Below are positions 33,920 to 44,039 of a stretch of 64,000 bases of DNA, one piece after another (within the stretch, counting starts at the first letter, position 1; each line of letters begins with the position of its first letter). Both the position numbers and the translations under genes were made by a program. The notes under the pieces were generated by a model. That model was not told the DNA's origin. It searched no databases and saw nothing but the letters and a program-made list of their open reading frames with translations. This stretch comes from Verrucomicrobiota bacterium. Lineage in GTDB: Bacteria; Verrucomicrobiota; Verrucomicrobiia; Limisphaerales; Pedosphaeraceae. The DNA is taken from assembly GCA_021325145.1 (NCBI GenBank), contig JAJPHR010000083.1, positions 1 through 64,000 on the forward strand, given 5' to 3'.

Positions 33920-36900
33920 TTACCTGGAATAGACCTTCCATTTTAAACTAAATACCAGCTCCTCGAACCGATTGTATTCTCCAACGATCGACAAGGTCTG
34001 GCTCAATCGGTATTCGAGTGAGTACGTCTGCCCGCCCTGTTCCGTAAGATATTCGCCGGAGCGGATGGTGAGCCGGTCGGAGTCGCCGCCGGGTCCAAAC
34101 TTGGAAAGGAAACTTTTGCCCAGGAACACGGCGAGTTGCTGGGCTCGCTGTTGTGTGGTGAAACTGCCCTCGCCTTCGGGCAGGACTCCCGCCGTTACCA
34201 TGAGCAGCACCTGTTCCGAGGTAAGCGGTGGCGTCGAGGTAAACTCGATCTTGGGCTGGGTGGCCGGGCCGCTAATTTCCATTCGAATGTCATAGCCAAA
34301 TGTCCTGCTGGCGGCGGTGACGAATAGCTGGGGCACGAAGGGATTGTCGCTGAACAGGGAGATCAAGCCCTGTTTGATTTGCAAATTGGTGAAGGGAAAA
34401 AGAACCGTCCCGGACGCGATTCTCGCCTCGCCCACCGCAACCGGCTCGCGGAGTGTGCCATGCACCTTGAAATTGGGCGAGATCCCACCAGTGAAATAAG
34501 GGGTGCGAACTTTCAAAGCATTGGTGCCCACCACCGCCAGGTCCACGCGCCAATCCGCGAAAGGCCTGGCCGAAACACTGAAAAAAGGAGGGCGCTGCTC
34601 CGGCGTGGACACCTCTCCGGGGATCAGAGTGGCAAGGTCTTTCAAATAGAAGCTGTTCCGTAAATTCAGCGTGCCTGACAACACCGGCTCTCCTTCGCCC
34701 GCGTACGCAAGGGTGACGTTCACGTCGCTGCGCACAATGACGTCCGGCTCCCGCACGAGGGGAACGTTCGCGCCGCTCACTCTGAATTCGAACTGCGGCA
34801 TTTTCCTCTTCACGATCGGTTCGAGATCAGCGCCCCCCGCGACGTTGAGCCGTCCGCCGCCGAGAAAACCGGTAAAGGTCTGAATGATCACGCGGTGGCC
34901 CACGAATTTTAGTTGAGCGTTGGCGTCCAGGAAAGCGCCCATCGTCCCCAAAGGCTGCGTGGCCGCATCCATGATCGTTAACGACCCGTTGAATTCTGCT
35001 CCGGGTTGAAGCGCTATATCCAGGCTCAGCTTGCCTTGCGGCGCCAGCGCCTCGGGAAACAGCGGCGCGAATGCGGCAAGCTGCGCCTCCGACGCCGTCA
35101 ACCGGGCCGTGGCTCGATTCCAATCAATCATCGTCAAGGGACTTCCGGTAAACTTTCCGGTTAAAGGAAACTCGCCGTTGACGGTGATTGGCTGGCCTTG
35201 CGCCAACACTCGAAATTGATCGAGCTTTGCCCGGCCCTCCGCAAGAGTCAGGTTGGCGGTCAAATCTTCGAGGCGAACGTTTCTTCGCGAAGGCTTCAAG
35301 AGCTCAACTCCCCGGGCCGAGAGCGCCAGCTTGCCCTGCGGCGCTTTAAGGGTTCCCGAGATGGTGAGATCAAGGCGCGGTTCCTGAAACCGGATTCCCA
35401 CCAGCGCGGCCATCTCATTCCAGAAAGCCGCGTTGGGCCGGGTGGAGGCGGAGAAATTTATAGGCTGCGCTTCCTGGAGGTTGAAAATGTGGGTGGCGCG
35501 TCCGGGTTCAATTGTCAAAGGCATGGCGCCCTGGCCGGAAAGCACCGTTTCCGTGCCCGTGCTCACATCGAGACGGCGCACGGAAACCCCGTTTCCGTCG
35601 CCGGAAGCCTCGAGTTGAGCCGAAAAGTTCGTGTTACCGGATTCGAGTAGCGTGGCAGTCAGACCAACGTTAAAGCTCGCCGGTCCATTCGTCCAGGCCC
35701 CGGAAAATGTGAACTCTCCAAAACGAATTCGCGGCAGAGATTTAACGAAAAAATCCTGAAAAAGAGCCAGGTCGATGCCCTGAGCAGAACTTGAAACCGA
35801 GCCCGTTGATGGCCAGGCGACGCGGGTTTCCAAGCTCAGTTCGCGATCTTTTCCCTCCCAGCGCAATCCCTCGACATTCACAACCCAGGGTCCGGGAGGA
35901 TTTTTGTTGTCCGCATTGGACCGCTGGCAGGAAATAAGAAATGGTTTGCTTAACTTAAACTCGCTCTCCCCGCCCTTGCGCAAATCCAAGCCGTCGATGC
36001 GCAGACTGGTCTGCTCAGAGATCTTGCCCGAGCCTGTCATCACAAGTGACGATTCGCCCGCCGCGAATCGTGCACTTAATTTTTCGAAGGAAGTGCCATG
36101 CCCCTGCACATCCACCTGCGCTTTCAATGGCTTCAGATTGCGCACGGCCAATCCATCTATATCCGCGTGGACTGTGTACACCGGGTTTTGCCACGGACCC
36201 GACAATTCGCCTGAAAGTGCGACCGTTTTTGTTTGCAGCGCACGGCTGCCGATATTCGTCGTTGAAAGATGGAAGGCAGTGGCCGGAAAGCCGCCTGGGC
36301 CGGGTCGTAAGCTCGCTTCGCCGTCCAACTTGCCGGTCAGGGCAACCCAGGGCTGCTGTGCAAGATCCGCTTCAATTCGCGCCACCGCCTCCGGGCTGAG
36401 CAGATGCCCTGTGAAATCCATCTGCACTCCCCGGGTCAATTGCGCCTTCAACCATGGCAACGAAACAACCGCAGTCTCAATCGTAACCGTTCGCATGTCG
36501 CCTGTAGCCCGAACGGCGGCCTGTACCGGTGGAACCGTGGTATTAATCAGAGGCTTTGCGCTGGCATTCAGATCCACCACAAACCGCCCATTTTCCCAAC
36601 GGCCCTCCAGTGAACCACTCAGATCTTCGTAACCTGTAGCTTTAATCGCACCTGCCGGAACACGGAATGATTTGGCGGTGACCGCAGCCTGTTCCGGGAT
36701 CCAGCCTTGTCGTCCAAACCGGGTGGTGAGATCAAACCGGTTGCTGCGCCAAAACACCGCGCCCTTCAATTGCACGGAAGCGGCGTCTTCCGCAATAAGA
36801 AGCTGTGAATTGAGATCCAGCGAATCCACCCTCACGGACGTCCGCCAGGAGAGATTGGTGGTCGCATCAATTTGCATGGTTCCCGCTTGACCAGACTTCG

Positions 36901-37429
36901 GCTCGAAAAGGTGGGCAGCTATTTTCCCCTCATCCCAATTCACACGAGAAAGGACGATGGTGCTGCGGTCAATCTCGACAGTGCCGTTGGTAAAGGCAGC
37001 TTCCGGCAGCCATTTTTTTACGGTCTGGAGATCGGTGGCGGCCATCCGCATTGTTTCATAAGCCGAGGAACCTGATGAAACCATTGCGCTTTTGGTTTGA
37101 TTGGACACGGCCAGACGCCAGTCCGAAACCTGCAGCCATCCACTCGGGGATTTTCGTTGGCCGAAATAGAGCCGCCATAACCAGGCCGTGGGAATCAGGG
37201 CTTCAATCCTTCGGGCTTCGAATTTCGTATTGCCCCGGACGAAAGTAACTTTTTGCAACGCGAACCGTGTGTAGCCGATCCGTTCGCAGGCAGCGTAGCG
37301 AACGCCATAGCGCTGCAAAATAGGGCGAAGCACCCACGGAAACCAAATCGGAAGCGCCGCCACCAACATGACCAACGCGAGTAAAATAACTCCCACCCAC
37401 AGAAGGACCTTTCGTTTGCGATTTGCCAT
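33920..37429 (-). CDS. TamB/YtfN-like translocation and assembly module protein (DUF490)
   Basis: A 1169-residue AsmA/TamB-group protein. One N-terminal signal anchor (VLLWVGVILLALVMLVAALP, residues about 8-27) is followed by about 850 residues of beta-taco/groove repeats typical of lipid-channelling envelope proteins. The C-terminal DUF490 domain is recognisable by LAYAGEGEPVLSGTLNLRNS, GEARIASGTVLFPFTNLQIK, then FSDNPFVPQLFVTAASRTFG, TQPKIEFTSTPPLTSEQVLL and the final YSLEYRLSQTLSIVGEYNRF. It spans the periplasm and works with the Omp85 protein encoded just downstream. Length is normal for the family. Confidence 0.9.
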   Translation of the reverse strand: MANRKRKVLLWVGVILLALVMLVAALPIWFPWVLRPILQRYGVRYAACERIGYTRFALQKVTFVRGNTKFEARRIEALIPTAWLWRLYFGQRKSPSGWLQVSDWRLAVSNQTKSAMVSSGSSAYETMRMAATDLQTVKKWLPEAAFTNGTVEIDRSTIVLSRVNWDEGKIAAHLFEPKSGQAGTMQIDATTNLSWRTSVRVDSLDLNSQLLIAEDAASVQLKGAVFWRSNRFDLTTRFGRQGWIPEQAAVTAKSFRVPAGAIKATGYEDLSGSLEGRWENGRFVVDLNASAKPLINTTVPPVQAAVRATGDMRTVTIETAVVSLPWLKAQLTRGVQMDFTGHLLSPEAVARIEADLAQQPWVALTGKLDGEASLRPGPGGFPATAFHLSTTNIGSRALQTKTVALSGELSGPWQNPVYTVHADIDGLAVRNLKPLKAQVDVQGHGTSFEKLSARFAAGESSLVMTGSGKISEQTSLRIDGLDLRKGGESEFKLSKPFLISCQRSNADNKNPPGPWVVNVEGLRWEGKDRELSLETRVAWPSTGSVSSSAQGIDLALFQDFFVKSLPRIRFGEFTFSGAWTNGPASFNVGLTATLLESGNTNFSAQLEASGDGNGVSVRRLDVSTGTETVLSGQGAMPLTIEPGRATHIFNLQEAQPINFSASTRPNAAFWNEMAALVGIRFQEPRLDLTISGTLKAPQGKLALSARGVELLKPSRRNVRLEDLTANLTLAEGRAKLDQFRVLAQGQPITVNGEFPLTGKFTGSPLTMIDWNRATARLTASEAQLAAFAPLFPEALAPQGKLSLDIALQPGAEFNGSLTIMDAATQPLGTMGAFLDANAQLKFVGHRVIIQTFTGFLGGGRLNVAGGADLEPIVKRKMPQFEFRVSGANVPLVREPDVIVRSDVNVTLAYAGEGEPVLSGTLNLRNSFYLKDLATLIPGEVSTPEQRPPFFSVSARPFADWRVDLAVVGTNALKVRTPYFTGGISPNFKVHGTLREPVAVGEARIASGTVLFPFTNLQIKQGLISLFSDNPFVPQLFVTAASRTFGYDIRMEISGPATQPKIEFTSTPPLTSEQVLLMVTAGVLPEGEGSFTTQQRAQQLAVFLGKSFLSKFGPGGDSDRLTIRSGEYLTEQGGQTYSLEYRLSQTLSIVGEYNRFEELVFSLKWKVYSR

Positions 37430-37562
37430 GCCGGGCCTTGTTCCAAACCGCGTGCAATATACCCTTTAGAGGAAACTCTGCACCAACTCCTTCACTACGG
37501 ACTAATCACTAATCCCATTTCCAATCAAAGCCGGTTTCAACCGCAGCGCTGAAACGCCTTTC

Positions 37563-38663
37563 CTACCTCTGCGCTCGCGCGCTTCCGCCCTTGACCAGCG
37601 CCTCGACTTCCTTCAACGACGCCATGGAGGTGTCGCCGGGCGTGGTCATGGCCAGCGCGCCGTGCGCCGCGCCATATTCAACGGCCTTTTGCGGATCGTT
37701 GAAAGCCATAAAACCGTAGATGAGGCCCGACGCAAAGCTGTCCCCGCCACCCACACGGTCGAGGATTTCCAAATCGGGCCGCGGCGTTGCCTGGTAAAAT
37801 TTGCCCGCCGCCCAACAAATCGCGCCCCAGTCGTTGCGCGTCGCCGACTTCACCGCGCGCAATGTCGTGGCCGTCACGCGGAAATTCGGAAATTCCTTCA
37901 CGGCCTTTTCGATCATTTGTTGGAACGCGCTGACGTCGATTTTCGAGATGTGCTCGTCCACGCCTTCGACTTCGAATCCCAGGCACGCGGTGAAATCCTC
38001 TTCGTTGCCGATCATCACATCGACGTGCTTTGCTATTTCGCGGTTGATGCGTTGCGCACGTTCCTTGCCGCCAATCGCTTTCCACAGGCTTGGGCGATAA
38101 TTTAAATCGTAGGAAACGATTGTCCCGTGCTTCTTCGCCGCCTGCACGGCTTCCACGACCACCTGCGGCGTCGTGTCCGACAGCGCGGCGAAGATGCCGC
38201 CAGTGTGCAACCAGCGCACACCTTGTTTGCCAAAAATATCCTCCCAATCGAAGTCGCCCGGTTTGAGTTGGGACACTGCGGTATGGCCGCGGTCGAACGT
38301 GGCTACCGCACCGCGAACGCCGAAACCGCGCTCGATGAAATAAATCCCGTTCCGCGCCGCGCGTCCCACGCCATCGAACGGAACCCACTTGATGAACGAT
38401 GTATCAACGCCGCCTTGAAGAATGAAATCCTCGACCAATCGGCCAACGTCGTTGTCGGCGAATGCAGTGCAAACGGCTGTGCGCAAGCCAAAGCAACGGC
38501 GCAACCCGCGCGCCACATTGTATTCGCCTCCGCCTTCCCAGACCTTGAACTCCCGCGCCGTGCGCACCCGCCCTTCGTTCGGATCGAAGCGCAACATGAC
38601 TTCTCCCAAGGCGATCAGGTCATATTTGCAGGAGCCAGCGGGCTTGATGTTCAAGATGCTCAT
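37563..38663 (-). CDS. PfkB-family sugar kinase, 2-dehydro-3-deoxygluconokinase-like
   Basis: A 366-residue ribokinase-fold kinase. The first PfkB region is LIALGEVMLRFDPNEGRVRT with the substrate-binding EGGGEYNVARGLRR. The second signature with the catalytic Asp and anion hole is DRVGGGDSFASGL (about residues 304-316). The start GEVMLRF and the overall segment order match KdgK-type kinases, which phosphorylate 2-keto-3-deoxygluconate in Entner-Doudoroff or uronate catabolism. Exact substrate cannot be fixed without an alignment. The class I aldolase gene follows downstream on the same strand, after a REP-like element. Confidence 0.85.
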   Translation of the reverse strand: MSILNIKPAGSCKYDLIALGEVMLRFDPNEGRVRTAREFKVWEGGGEYNVARGLRRCFGLRTAVCTAFADNDVGRLVEDFILQGGVDTSFIKWVPFDGVGRAARNGIYFIERGFGVRGAVATFDRGHTAVSQLKPGDFDWEDIFGKQGVRWLHTGGIFAALSDTTPQVVVEAVQAAKKHGTIVSYDLNYRPSLWKAIGGKERAQRINREIAKHVDVMIGNEEDFTACLGFEVEGVDEHISKIDVSAFQQMIEKAVKEFPNFRVTATTLRAVKSATRNDWGAICWAAGKFYQATPRPDLEILDRVGGGDSFASGLIYGFMAFNDPQKAVEYGAAHGALAMTTPGDTSMASLKEVEALVKGGSARAQR

Positions 38664-38718
38664 GGGAGGAGCTTAATAGGGATTGCGCGCGGGAGGCGCA
38701 AGACCTTTCCGAGCCCGT

Positions 38719-38785
38719 GGAGCGCAGATTCCTGCTCTGCGTAATGCCAGGTTTTGGTTGGCGCAAAGCAGGAGCTCTGCGCTCC
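38719..38785. repeat. REP-like inverted repeat (same family as 24257)
   Basis: Arms 38719-38741 and 38762-38785 are complementary apart from three positions (GGAGCGCAGA...TCCTGCT). The element fills the gap between the aldolase stop and the kinase start, in an intergenic space of 148 bases. Confidence 0.65.
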
Positions 38786-38811
38786 GTTCCTTCGCTGCCT
38801 TGCCTAACGAC

Positions 38812-39885
38812 TCACGCCACAGTCACGGCTTTGTTCAGATAAACATCCTGAATCGCATTGAGCAGCGCGACGCCTTCCTTCAGCGGACGTTGAAACGCCT
38901 TGCGGCCTGAAATCAAGCCCGTGCCGCCGGCGCGTTTGTTGACGACCGCCGTAGCCACGGCGTTCTGCAGGTCCGCCGCGCCTTTTGATTCACCGCCGCT
39001 GTTGATCAGCCCCGAGCGGCCCATATAGCAGTTGGCCACCTGGTAACGGCACAAATCGATGGGATGATCGCTCGTCAGTTCGGTGTAGATGCGTTCGTCC
39101 AGCTTGCCGTAACTTGAGCTGCCGGTATTGAGCGCTTTGAACCCGCCGTTATTCTCCGGCAATTTTTGTTTGATAATATCCGCCTGGATGGTCACGCCCA
39201 GATGGTTCGCCTGGCCGGTGAGGTCCGTCGAAACGTGATAGTCCTTGTCTTGTTTGAAAGCATTGTTGCGCAGGTAGCACCAGAGCACGGTGGCCATGCC
39301 CAGCTCATGCGCTTGCGCGAATGCGTGACTGACCTCGACGATTTGCCGCGTGCTTTGATCCGATCCAAAATAGATCGTGGCACCGACCGCCGCCGCACCC
39401 ATGTCCGCGGCCTGTTTCACCGTGCCAAACATGATCTGGTCGAACTTGTTGGGATACGTAAGCAGTTCGTTGTGATTGATTTTAACGAGGAAGGGTATCT
39501 TGTGCGCGTATTTCCGCGCCACCGCACCGAGCACGCCGTAAGTCGAAGCCACCGCGTTGCAACCGCCTTCGATCGCCAGCAGAACAATGTTTTCGGGGTC
39601 GAAATAATCCGGGTTCTTCGCAAAGCTCGCCCCGGCCGAATGCTCAATCCCCTGGTCCACCGGCAGAATCGACAGATAACCCGTCCCGCCCAACCGGCCA
39701 TGGCCGAACATCCGCTGCAGATTGCACAACACGCGCGGATTGCGGTCGCTGGCGCTGTAAACGCGGTCCACGAAGTCCGGTCCGGGGAGGTGCAGCCGCT
39801 CTTTGGGAATTTTTGGGTTGTTGAAGCCGAGCAGTGATTGCGCTTTGTCGCCCAATAGTTGTTCAATCGATGTCATAATTTTCAA
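38812..39885 (-). CDS. fbaB: Class I fructose-bisphosphate aldolase, FbaB (DhnA) type
   Basis: A 357-residue aldolase that interconverts fructose 1,6-bisphosphate and the two triose phosphates. Long stretches are nearly the same as E. coli FbaB: GTGYLSILPVDQG followed by EHSAGASFA, GCNAVASTYGVL, RYAHKIPFLVKINHNE-like segment, VGATIYFGS, DLTGQANHLGVTI, ANCYMGRSGLINSGG, VNKRAGGTGLISGRKAF and the end NAIQDVYLNK. The ATG at 39876 three codons in is an alternative start. It belongs to glycolysis/gluconeogenesis and lies downstream of the PfkB kinase. Confidence 0.95.
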   Translation of the reverse strand: MKIMTSIEQLLGDKAQSLLGFNNPKIPKERLHLPGPDFVDRVYSASDRNPRVLCNLQRMFGHGRLGGTGYLSILPVDQGIEHSAGASFAKNPDYFDPENIVLLAIEGGCNAVASTYGVLGAVARKYAHKIPFLVKINHNELLTYPNKFDQIMFGTVKQAADMGAAAVGATIYFGSDQSTRQIVEVSHAFAQAHELGMATVLWCYLRNNAFKQDKDYHVSTDLTGQANHLGVTIQADIIKQKLPENNGGFKALNTGSSSYGKLDERIYTELTSDHPIDLCRYQVANCYMGRSGLINSGGESKGAADLQNAVATAVVNKRAGGTGLISGRKAFQRPLKEGVALLNAIQDVYLNKAVTVA

Positions 39886-40254
39886 TTTCTAATTGTTAAA
39901 TGCGGCCGCGGTTCGATTTGCCAGTGTTTTCTGACTATTCGGACCGGCATCCCGGCAGGATTCCAAGCGGGAATGGGCTGGTGGAAGGCCAGCCCATCGA
40001 TTTCGCCCATTCAAACCAACCCTACTAACCTGAGCAAAACCTTACTTCACGTTGCGGAGCCCCTCTCCACGCCGTTTGCCATTTCCTTGACCATTCTTGC
40101 CGCCGCCGCAGGCCATGTCCGGGCTGGCCAATCCCAACTCCGGTAGTGAGCGCTCATTCAGCACTCGCACCATAATCACTCTGCCACACCGGTTGCTCTA
40201 TTGAAAGCAAAAAGCCAGCCCAACGCCGAGAAAAACCCTTGCAACTCCTCGACC
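39886..40254. other. Intergenic region with an 8-bp perfect hairpin
   Basis: No gene is supported in these 369 bases. A perfect stem TGGGCTGG/CCAGCCCA (39974-39981 and 39989-39996, 7-base loop) lies about 90 bases upstream of the aldolase start. It may terminate the ABC transporter transcript, which comes from the right on the same strand. Confidence 0.5.
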
Positions 40255-42150
40255 TCACGCTCGCAAACTCGCCGCGCTGATTCCCACAAATTCCGCATGC
40301 AACCGCGCATACACCCCGCCGGCGGCCAGAAGCGATTCGTGATTGCCGCGCTCGACGATGCGACCATTGTCCAACACAAGGACCAAATCCGCTTTTCGAA
40401 TCGTGCTGAGCCGGTGTGCCACCACAAAGGACGTGCGTCCGCGCAACAACGCTTCCAGAGCCTTTTGCAAACGCGTTTCCGTGACGGTGTCGATCGCACT
40501 CGTCGCCTCGTCGAGCACCAGAATGCGCGGGTTGGCTACCAAGGCTCGCGCGAAACATACCAACTGCCGCTGGCCCAGCGAAAGCGAGGTGCTCCCGTCA
40601 CCCACGGGTGTGTCCAAGCCGTCCGGCAAGGACTCGATCAAATCCGCGCAATCCAGCGCCTCCAACGCCGCGTGCACTTCGGCCACGGTGGCTTCGCGCC
40701 TTCCGAGGCGGATGTTTTCAATCACCGATCCCGCAAACAGGAAATTATTCTGCTGCACGCTGCCCATTTGCGAGTGCAGCGATTCGCTCGTTACGTCCAG
40801 TAGATCGATTCCATCCACCCGCACGCGTCCGCGCGTCGGCAGATAAAACTTCTGCAGCAATCCCACGATGGTCGTCTTGCCGCTGCCCGTGTGGCCCACG
40901 AGGGCCACGGTTTGGCCGGGTTCGACAACGAACGAAATGTCTTCGAGCACCCGCCGGCCCGGCTCATATTCGAAATGCACAGCTTCAAATTCAACCCTCC
41001 CGTGAATGTGCGGCAGCGGCTTTGCCGCCGGAGCGTCCCGCCAATCGGGCTCCAGATCCATCAAGCGGAAGAAACGCTCCGCTCCGGCCATCGCGGTAAG
41101 CGCCTGGTTGTATTGATTGCCGATGACCTGGACCGGCTCAAAAAAAAGGTTCGCGAGAAAGAAAAACATCACGAGGTCGCCCACATCCATGTGCAGCCAG
41201 CCTTGCCATTGCAAGGCGCCGTAACCGCCCAACAGCGCCATTGCGCCGAGGAAAAGCTGGCTCTTCATTTGCAGGAGCGGCACGAACACGGCCGAGGCGC
41301 GGGCGACCCCCTGGTTGTTTTCCCAATGCAGTCCGAGCAGCTTGCGAAAGAAGCCCGCATTGACTTCCTGCCGCACGAAAGCCTGCGTCACGCGGATGCC
41401 GTTGACAGATTCGGCGAGCGTCGAAGTGAGCCGGCTCCAACTCTCCTGCACCTTGCGCAGTTGATGGCTCATTTCCGCGCGGTAGCGCTGGTTGACCACC
41501 CAGATGATGGGCACCAGCACCAGCATGACCGCAAAGAGCTTCCAGTTGTACCAGGCCATCATTGCCGCCGAGACGGCCATTTGCAACGCCTGCACGATCG
41601 ATACAAACGCCACTTCCTGCACGCCCACCTTCACGCTGTCGATGTCCGAGGTCATCCGGCTGATAATCCGGCCAAATTTGGTGCGAGTGAAAAACGACAT
41701 CGGCATGCCCATCAACTTTAGGAACAAATCCGAACGCATGTCATGAACCACCGCCTCGCCGAGTTCGAGCGCGAACCGCTGGCGAAAATGAAATACGCCG
41801 ACTGTGCACAAAACCAACGCCAGAAAAGTCCCGGCATACACAAAGATGGCGTGCTGATCGCGGGCCGCCACGGGGCCTTTGATTGTCGCGCCAATCATCC
41901 ACGCCAGCATCGGCATTTGCACACCGCGCAGAAGAGTGAGGCAGAGCAATGCATTCCGCTTGCGCGCGTAAGGCCGCGTGTAAGTCCAAATCCGGCGGAT
42001 CAATCGCAAGCTGAGCGGCGCGCGGTCCACTTCACCTTCCTCCATCGGCCGAAAGTACGTGATCGCTTCGCGCGGGTCCAGATGACGATCGCCCTTGGGT
42101 TCGGTGAACATTCGGGAGGCGGCGGTCGTGGGGGTTCGATGATCGCTCAT
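40255..42150 (-). CDS. ABC exporter half-transporter, subunit 2 (canonical ATPase site)
   Basis: A 631-residue fused membrane-ATPase half-transporter of the LmrA/MsbA exporter type. About six membrane segments lie in residues 45-330, with the coupling region RFALELGEAVVHDMRSDLFL. The ATPase part has Walker A VGHTGSGKTT, signature LSLGQRQL, Walker B ILVLDEATSAIDT with the catalytic Glu, and the switch His in VAHRLSTI. It overlaps the preceding gene by 4 bases (ATGA), so it is translated with it and forms a heterodimer. Substrate unknown. Lipids or drugs are usual for the family. The N-terminal ~45 residues are charged and cytoplasmic. Confidence 0.93.
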   Translation of the reverse strand: MSDHRTPTTAASRMFTEPKGDRHLDPREAITYFRPMEEGEVDRAPLSLRLIRRIWTYTRPYARKRNALLCLTLLRGVQMPMLAWMIGATIKGPVAARDQHAIFVYAGTFLALVLCTVGVFHFRQRFALELGEAVVHDMRSDLFLKLMGMPMSFFTRTKFGRIISRMTSDIDSVKVGVQEVAFVSIVQALQMAVSAAMMAWYNWKLFAVMLVLVPIIWVVNQRYRAEMSHQLRKVQESWSRLTSTLAESVNGIRVTQAFVRQEVNAGFFRKLLGLHWENNQGVARASAVFVPLLQMKSQLFLGAMALLGGYGALQWQGWLHMDVGDLVMFFFLANLFFEPVQVIGNQYNQALTAMAGAERFFRLMDLEPDWRDAPAAKPLPHIHGRVEFEAVHFEYEPGRRVLEDISFVVEPGQTVALVGHTGSGKTTIVGLLQKFYLPTRGRVRVDGIDLLDVTSESLHSQMGSVQQNNFLFAGSVIENIRLGRREATVAEVHAALEALDCADLIESLPDGLDTPVGDGSTSLSLGQRQLVCFARALVANPRILVLDEATSAIDTVTETRLQKALEALLRGRTSFVVAHRLSTIRKADLVLVLDNGRIVERGNHESLLAAGGVYARLHAEFVGISAASLRA

Positions 42151-44039
42151 GTGAACCTCCCCGGCGCGCGCTCGGCCCCGATCGGCTCGTCCTCATCCAA
42201 GTCCATCAATTGCAGCATGGCCGCCTCGCGGTACGGGCCGGGCAGCCGCACGATTTGTGAGTGCGTGCCCGTTTGGACCAATCGCCCGCCATCGAGGACG
42301 AGAATGATATCAGCCCGCCGCAACAGGCTCAGCCGGTTTGCCACCACAAAGGTCGTTCGCCCCGCCATCGCATGCCGCAATGCGGACACAATCTCGTGCT
42401 CCGTTTTGGGATCAACCGAAGCGGTCGGATCATCCAGGATCAAAATGGGCGGCTCCAGCAACAAAGCCCGCGCCAGGGCCAATCGTTGCCGCTGGCCGCC
42501 GGACAAGTCCACGCCCGATTCGCCCAGCACCGTCTGGTATCCCTTCGACAGCGCGAGGATAAACTCATGCGCCGAGGCCGCCTTCGCGGCGCGCTCAATC
42601 TGCTCTTGCGTGGCATGAGGATTGCCGAAGGCGATGTTCGCCGCGACTGTGTTTGAAAACAAAAAGCTCTCCTGATAAACGATGCCGATTTGCCGGCGGT
42701 ACGCATCGAGATCGAGGTCGCGCAAATCTGACTGGTCGGCAAGAATTCGCCCTTGTTGCGGATCATAAAATCGCGGAATGAGGCTTAACAGGGAAGTTTT
42801 GCCCGCGCCGGTCATGCCGAAAATGCCGACCACTTGTCCGGGCTTCGCTTCGAATGACACGGAATGCAACACCGGCGCCCCCGTCTTGTATCCGAACGTC
42901 ACGTGATCAAACACGATGCTGCCGGTCAATCGTCCCGGCGCGAGCGCGCCTGGCTTGTTTTGGACTTCCAATGGCGTGTCAAGCACCTCGAAGACGCGCC
43001 GTGCCGCCGTCAAACTTTGTTGCACCGAGTTGGCGATGGTTGAAAGGTTTGCGACCTGCCCGGTGAACTGTTGCAACAAACCCGCGAACACGACCAATCC
43101 CCCGCCCAAGGGGATCCGACCCTGCACATACAACCAGCCACCGTATGCAAATAAAATGGCCAGGCTCAACTGCGACAAGAGTTGCGTGGCCGGAGTGAAG
43201 ATTGACAGGTCCCAAAAGATTCGCCGCTGTTGCGCCGATACTTCATTGTTGCCTTGCTCGAACCGCTCGATGCACCCGCGCTCCGCCGCAAAACCCTTGA
43301 CAGTTTGGATGCCCAGGACGCTTTCGGAAAAAAGTTGCACCAACCCGTCATACAACTCCCGGTTGCGCAGGTAGCCGGGCCGCAAACGGTTCGAGTAATA
43401 ATGTGTCACCCACGCCAGCGGCACCGAAACCGACAGACAGGCGACGGTCAAAGCCGGATGAATCCGCCACATGAAGACAAAGTAAGCGCCGAGCGTGATA
43501 ATCATGTTGATGCCCTGCAAAACCACGCCGTCCACAAACAGCCGAGTGTTCTGCACATCGCCGGTGAGGCGATTGAAGATCGAGCTGGAGCCGTTGACTT
43601 CAAAGAAGCGGAAGCTCAGCCGTTGCAGCTTGGCGTAAAGCTTGTCGCGCAAATCGGGCACAATCTTTCCCTGAGTCAACCGGGCCGTCGCCATGTTGTA
43701 GGAATAAGTCAGGACCGCGCGCAGCAAGGCCTGCGCGACAATGGCCAGCGACAAAAATGTCACCACGTCCAATGGCTTCCAGCGAGCCGGCGGCTTCCAT
43801 CCAAACGGAAACGCCGGCGCGCCAAGCGCGGGATCAAGGGCATGCCGAATCACATCGATCACCACGCCCAACAATTGCAATCCCACCAGCGCCAGCGCCA
43901 GCAGCAGGACACTCAAGGCCAGTGACAACAGGCAGTCCGCGCGAAACTGCCAGGCCAGCCCCAGCAACCGTCGCGTCAGTTCACCCGTCGAATACCGACC
44001 GTCATTTGGATTTTCAGAACCCGTTTCAGACATCGTCAC
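42147..44039 (-). CDS. ABC exporter half-transporter, subunit 1 (degenerate ATPase site)
   Basis: A 630-residue half-transporter paired with the next gene. Membrane segments lie from about residue 40 to 325. The ATPase part has Walker A FGMTGAGKTS, signature LSGGQRQR, and Walker B ILILDDPTASVDP. Here the catalytic Glu after the Walker B Asp is replaced by Asp, and the switch residue context is VANRLSLL, with Asn in place of His. These are the hallmarks of the degenerate site in heterodimeric exporters such as TM287/288 and LmrCD. It is the first gene of the pair and is divergent from the GDSL gene. Confidence 0.93.
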   Translation of the reverse strand: MTMSETGSENPNDGRYSTGELTRRLLGLAWQFRADCLLSLALSVLLLALALVGLQLLGVVIDVIRHALDPALGAPAFPFGWKPPARWKPLDVVTFLSLAIVAQALLRAVLTYSYNMATARLTQGKIVPDLRDKLYAKLQRLSFRFFEVNGSSSIFNRLTGDVQNTRLFVDGVVLQGINMIITLGAYFVFMWRIHPALTVACLSVSVPLAWVTHYYSNRLRPGYLRNRELYDGLVQLFSESVLGIQTVKGFAAERGCIERFEQGNNEVSAQQRRIFWDLSIFTPATQLLSQLSLAILFAYGGWLYVQGRIPLGGGLVVFAGLLQQFTGQVANLSTIANSVQQSLTAARRVFEVLDTPLEVQNKPGALAPGRLTGSIVFDHVTFGYKTGAPVLHSVSFEAKPGQVVGIFGMTGAGKTSLLSLIPRFYDPQQGRILADQSDLRDLDLDAYRRQIGIVYQESFLFSNTVAANIAFGNPHATQEQIERAAKAASAHEFILALSKGYQTVLGESGVDLSGGQRQRLALARALLLEPPILILDDPTASVDPKTEHEIVSALRHAMAGRTTFVVANRLSLLRRADIILVLDGGRLVQTGTHSQIVRLPGPYREAAMLQLMDLDEDEPIGAERAPGRFT

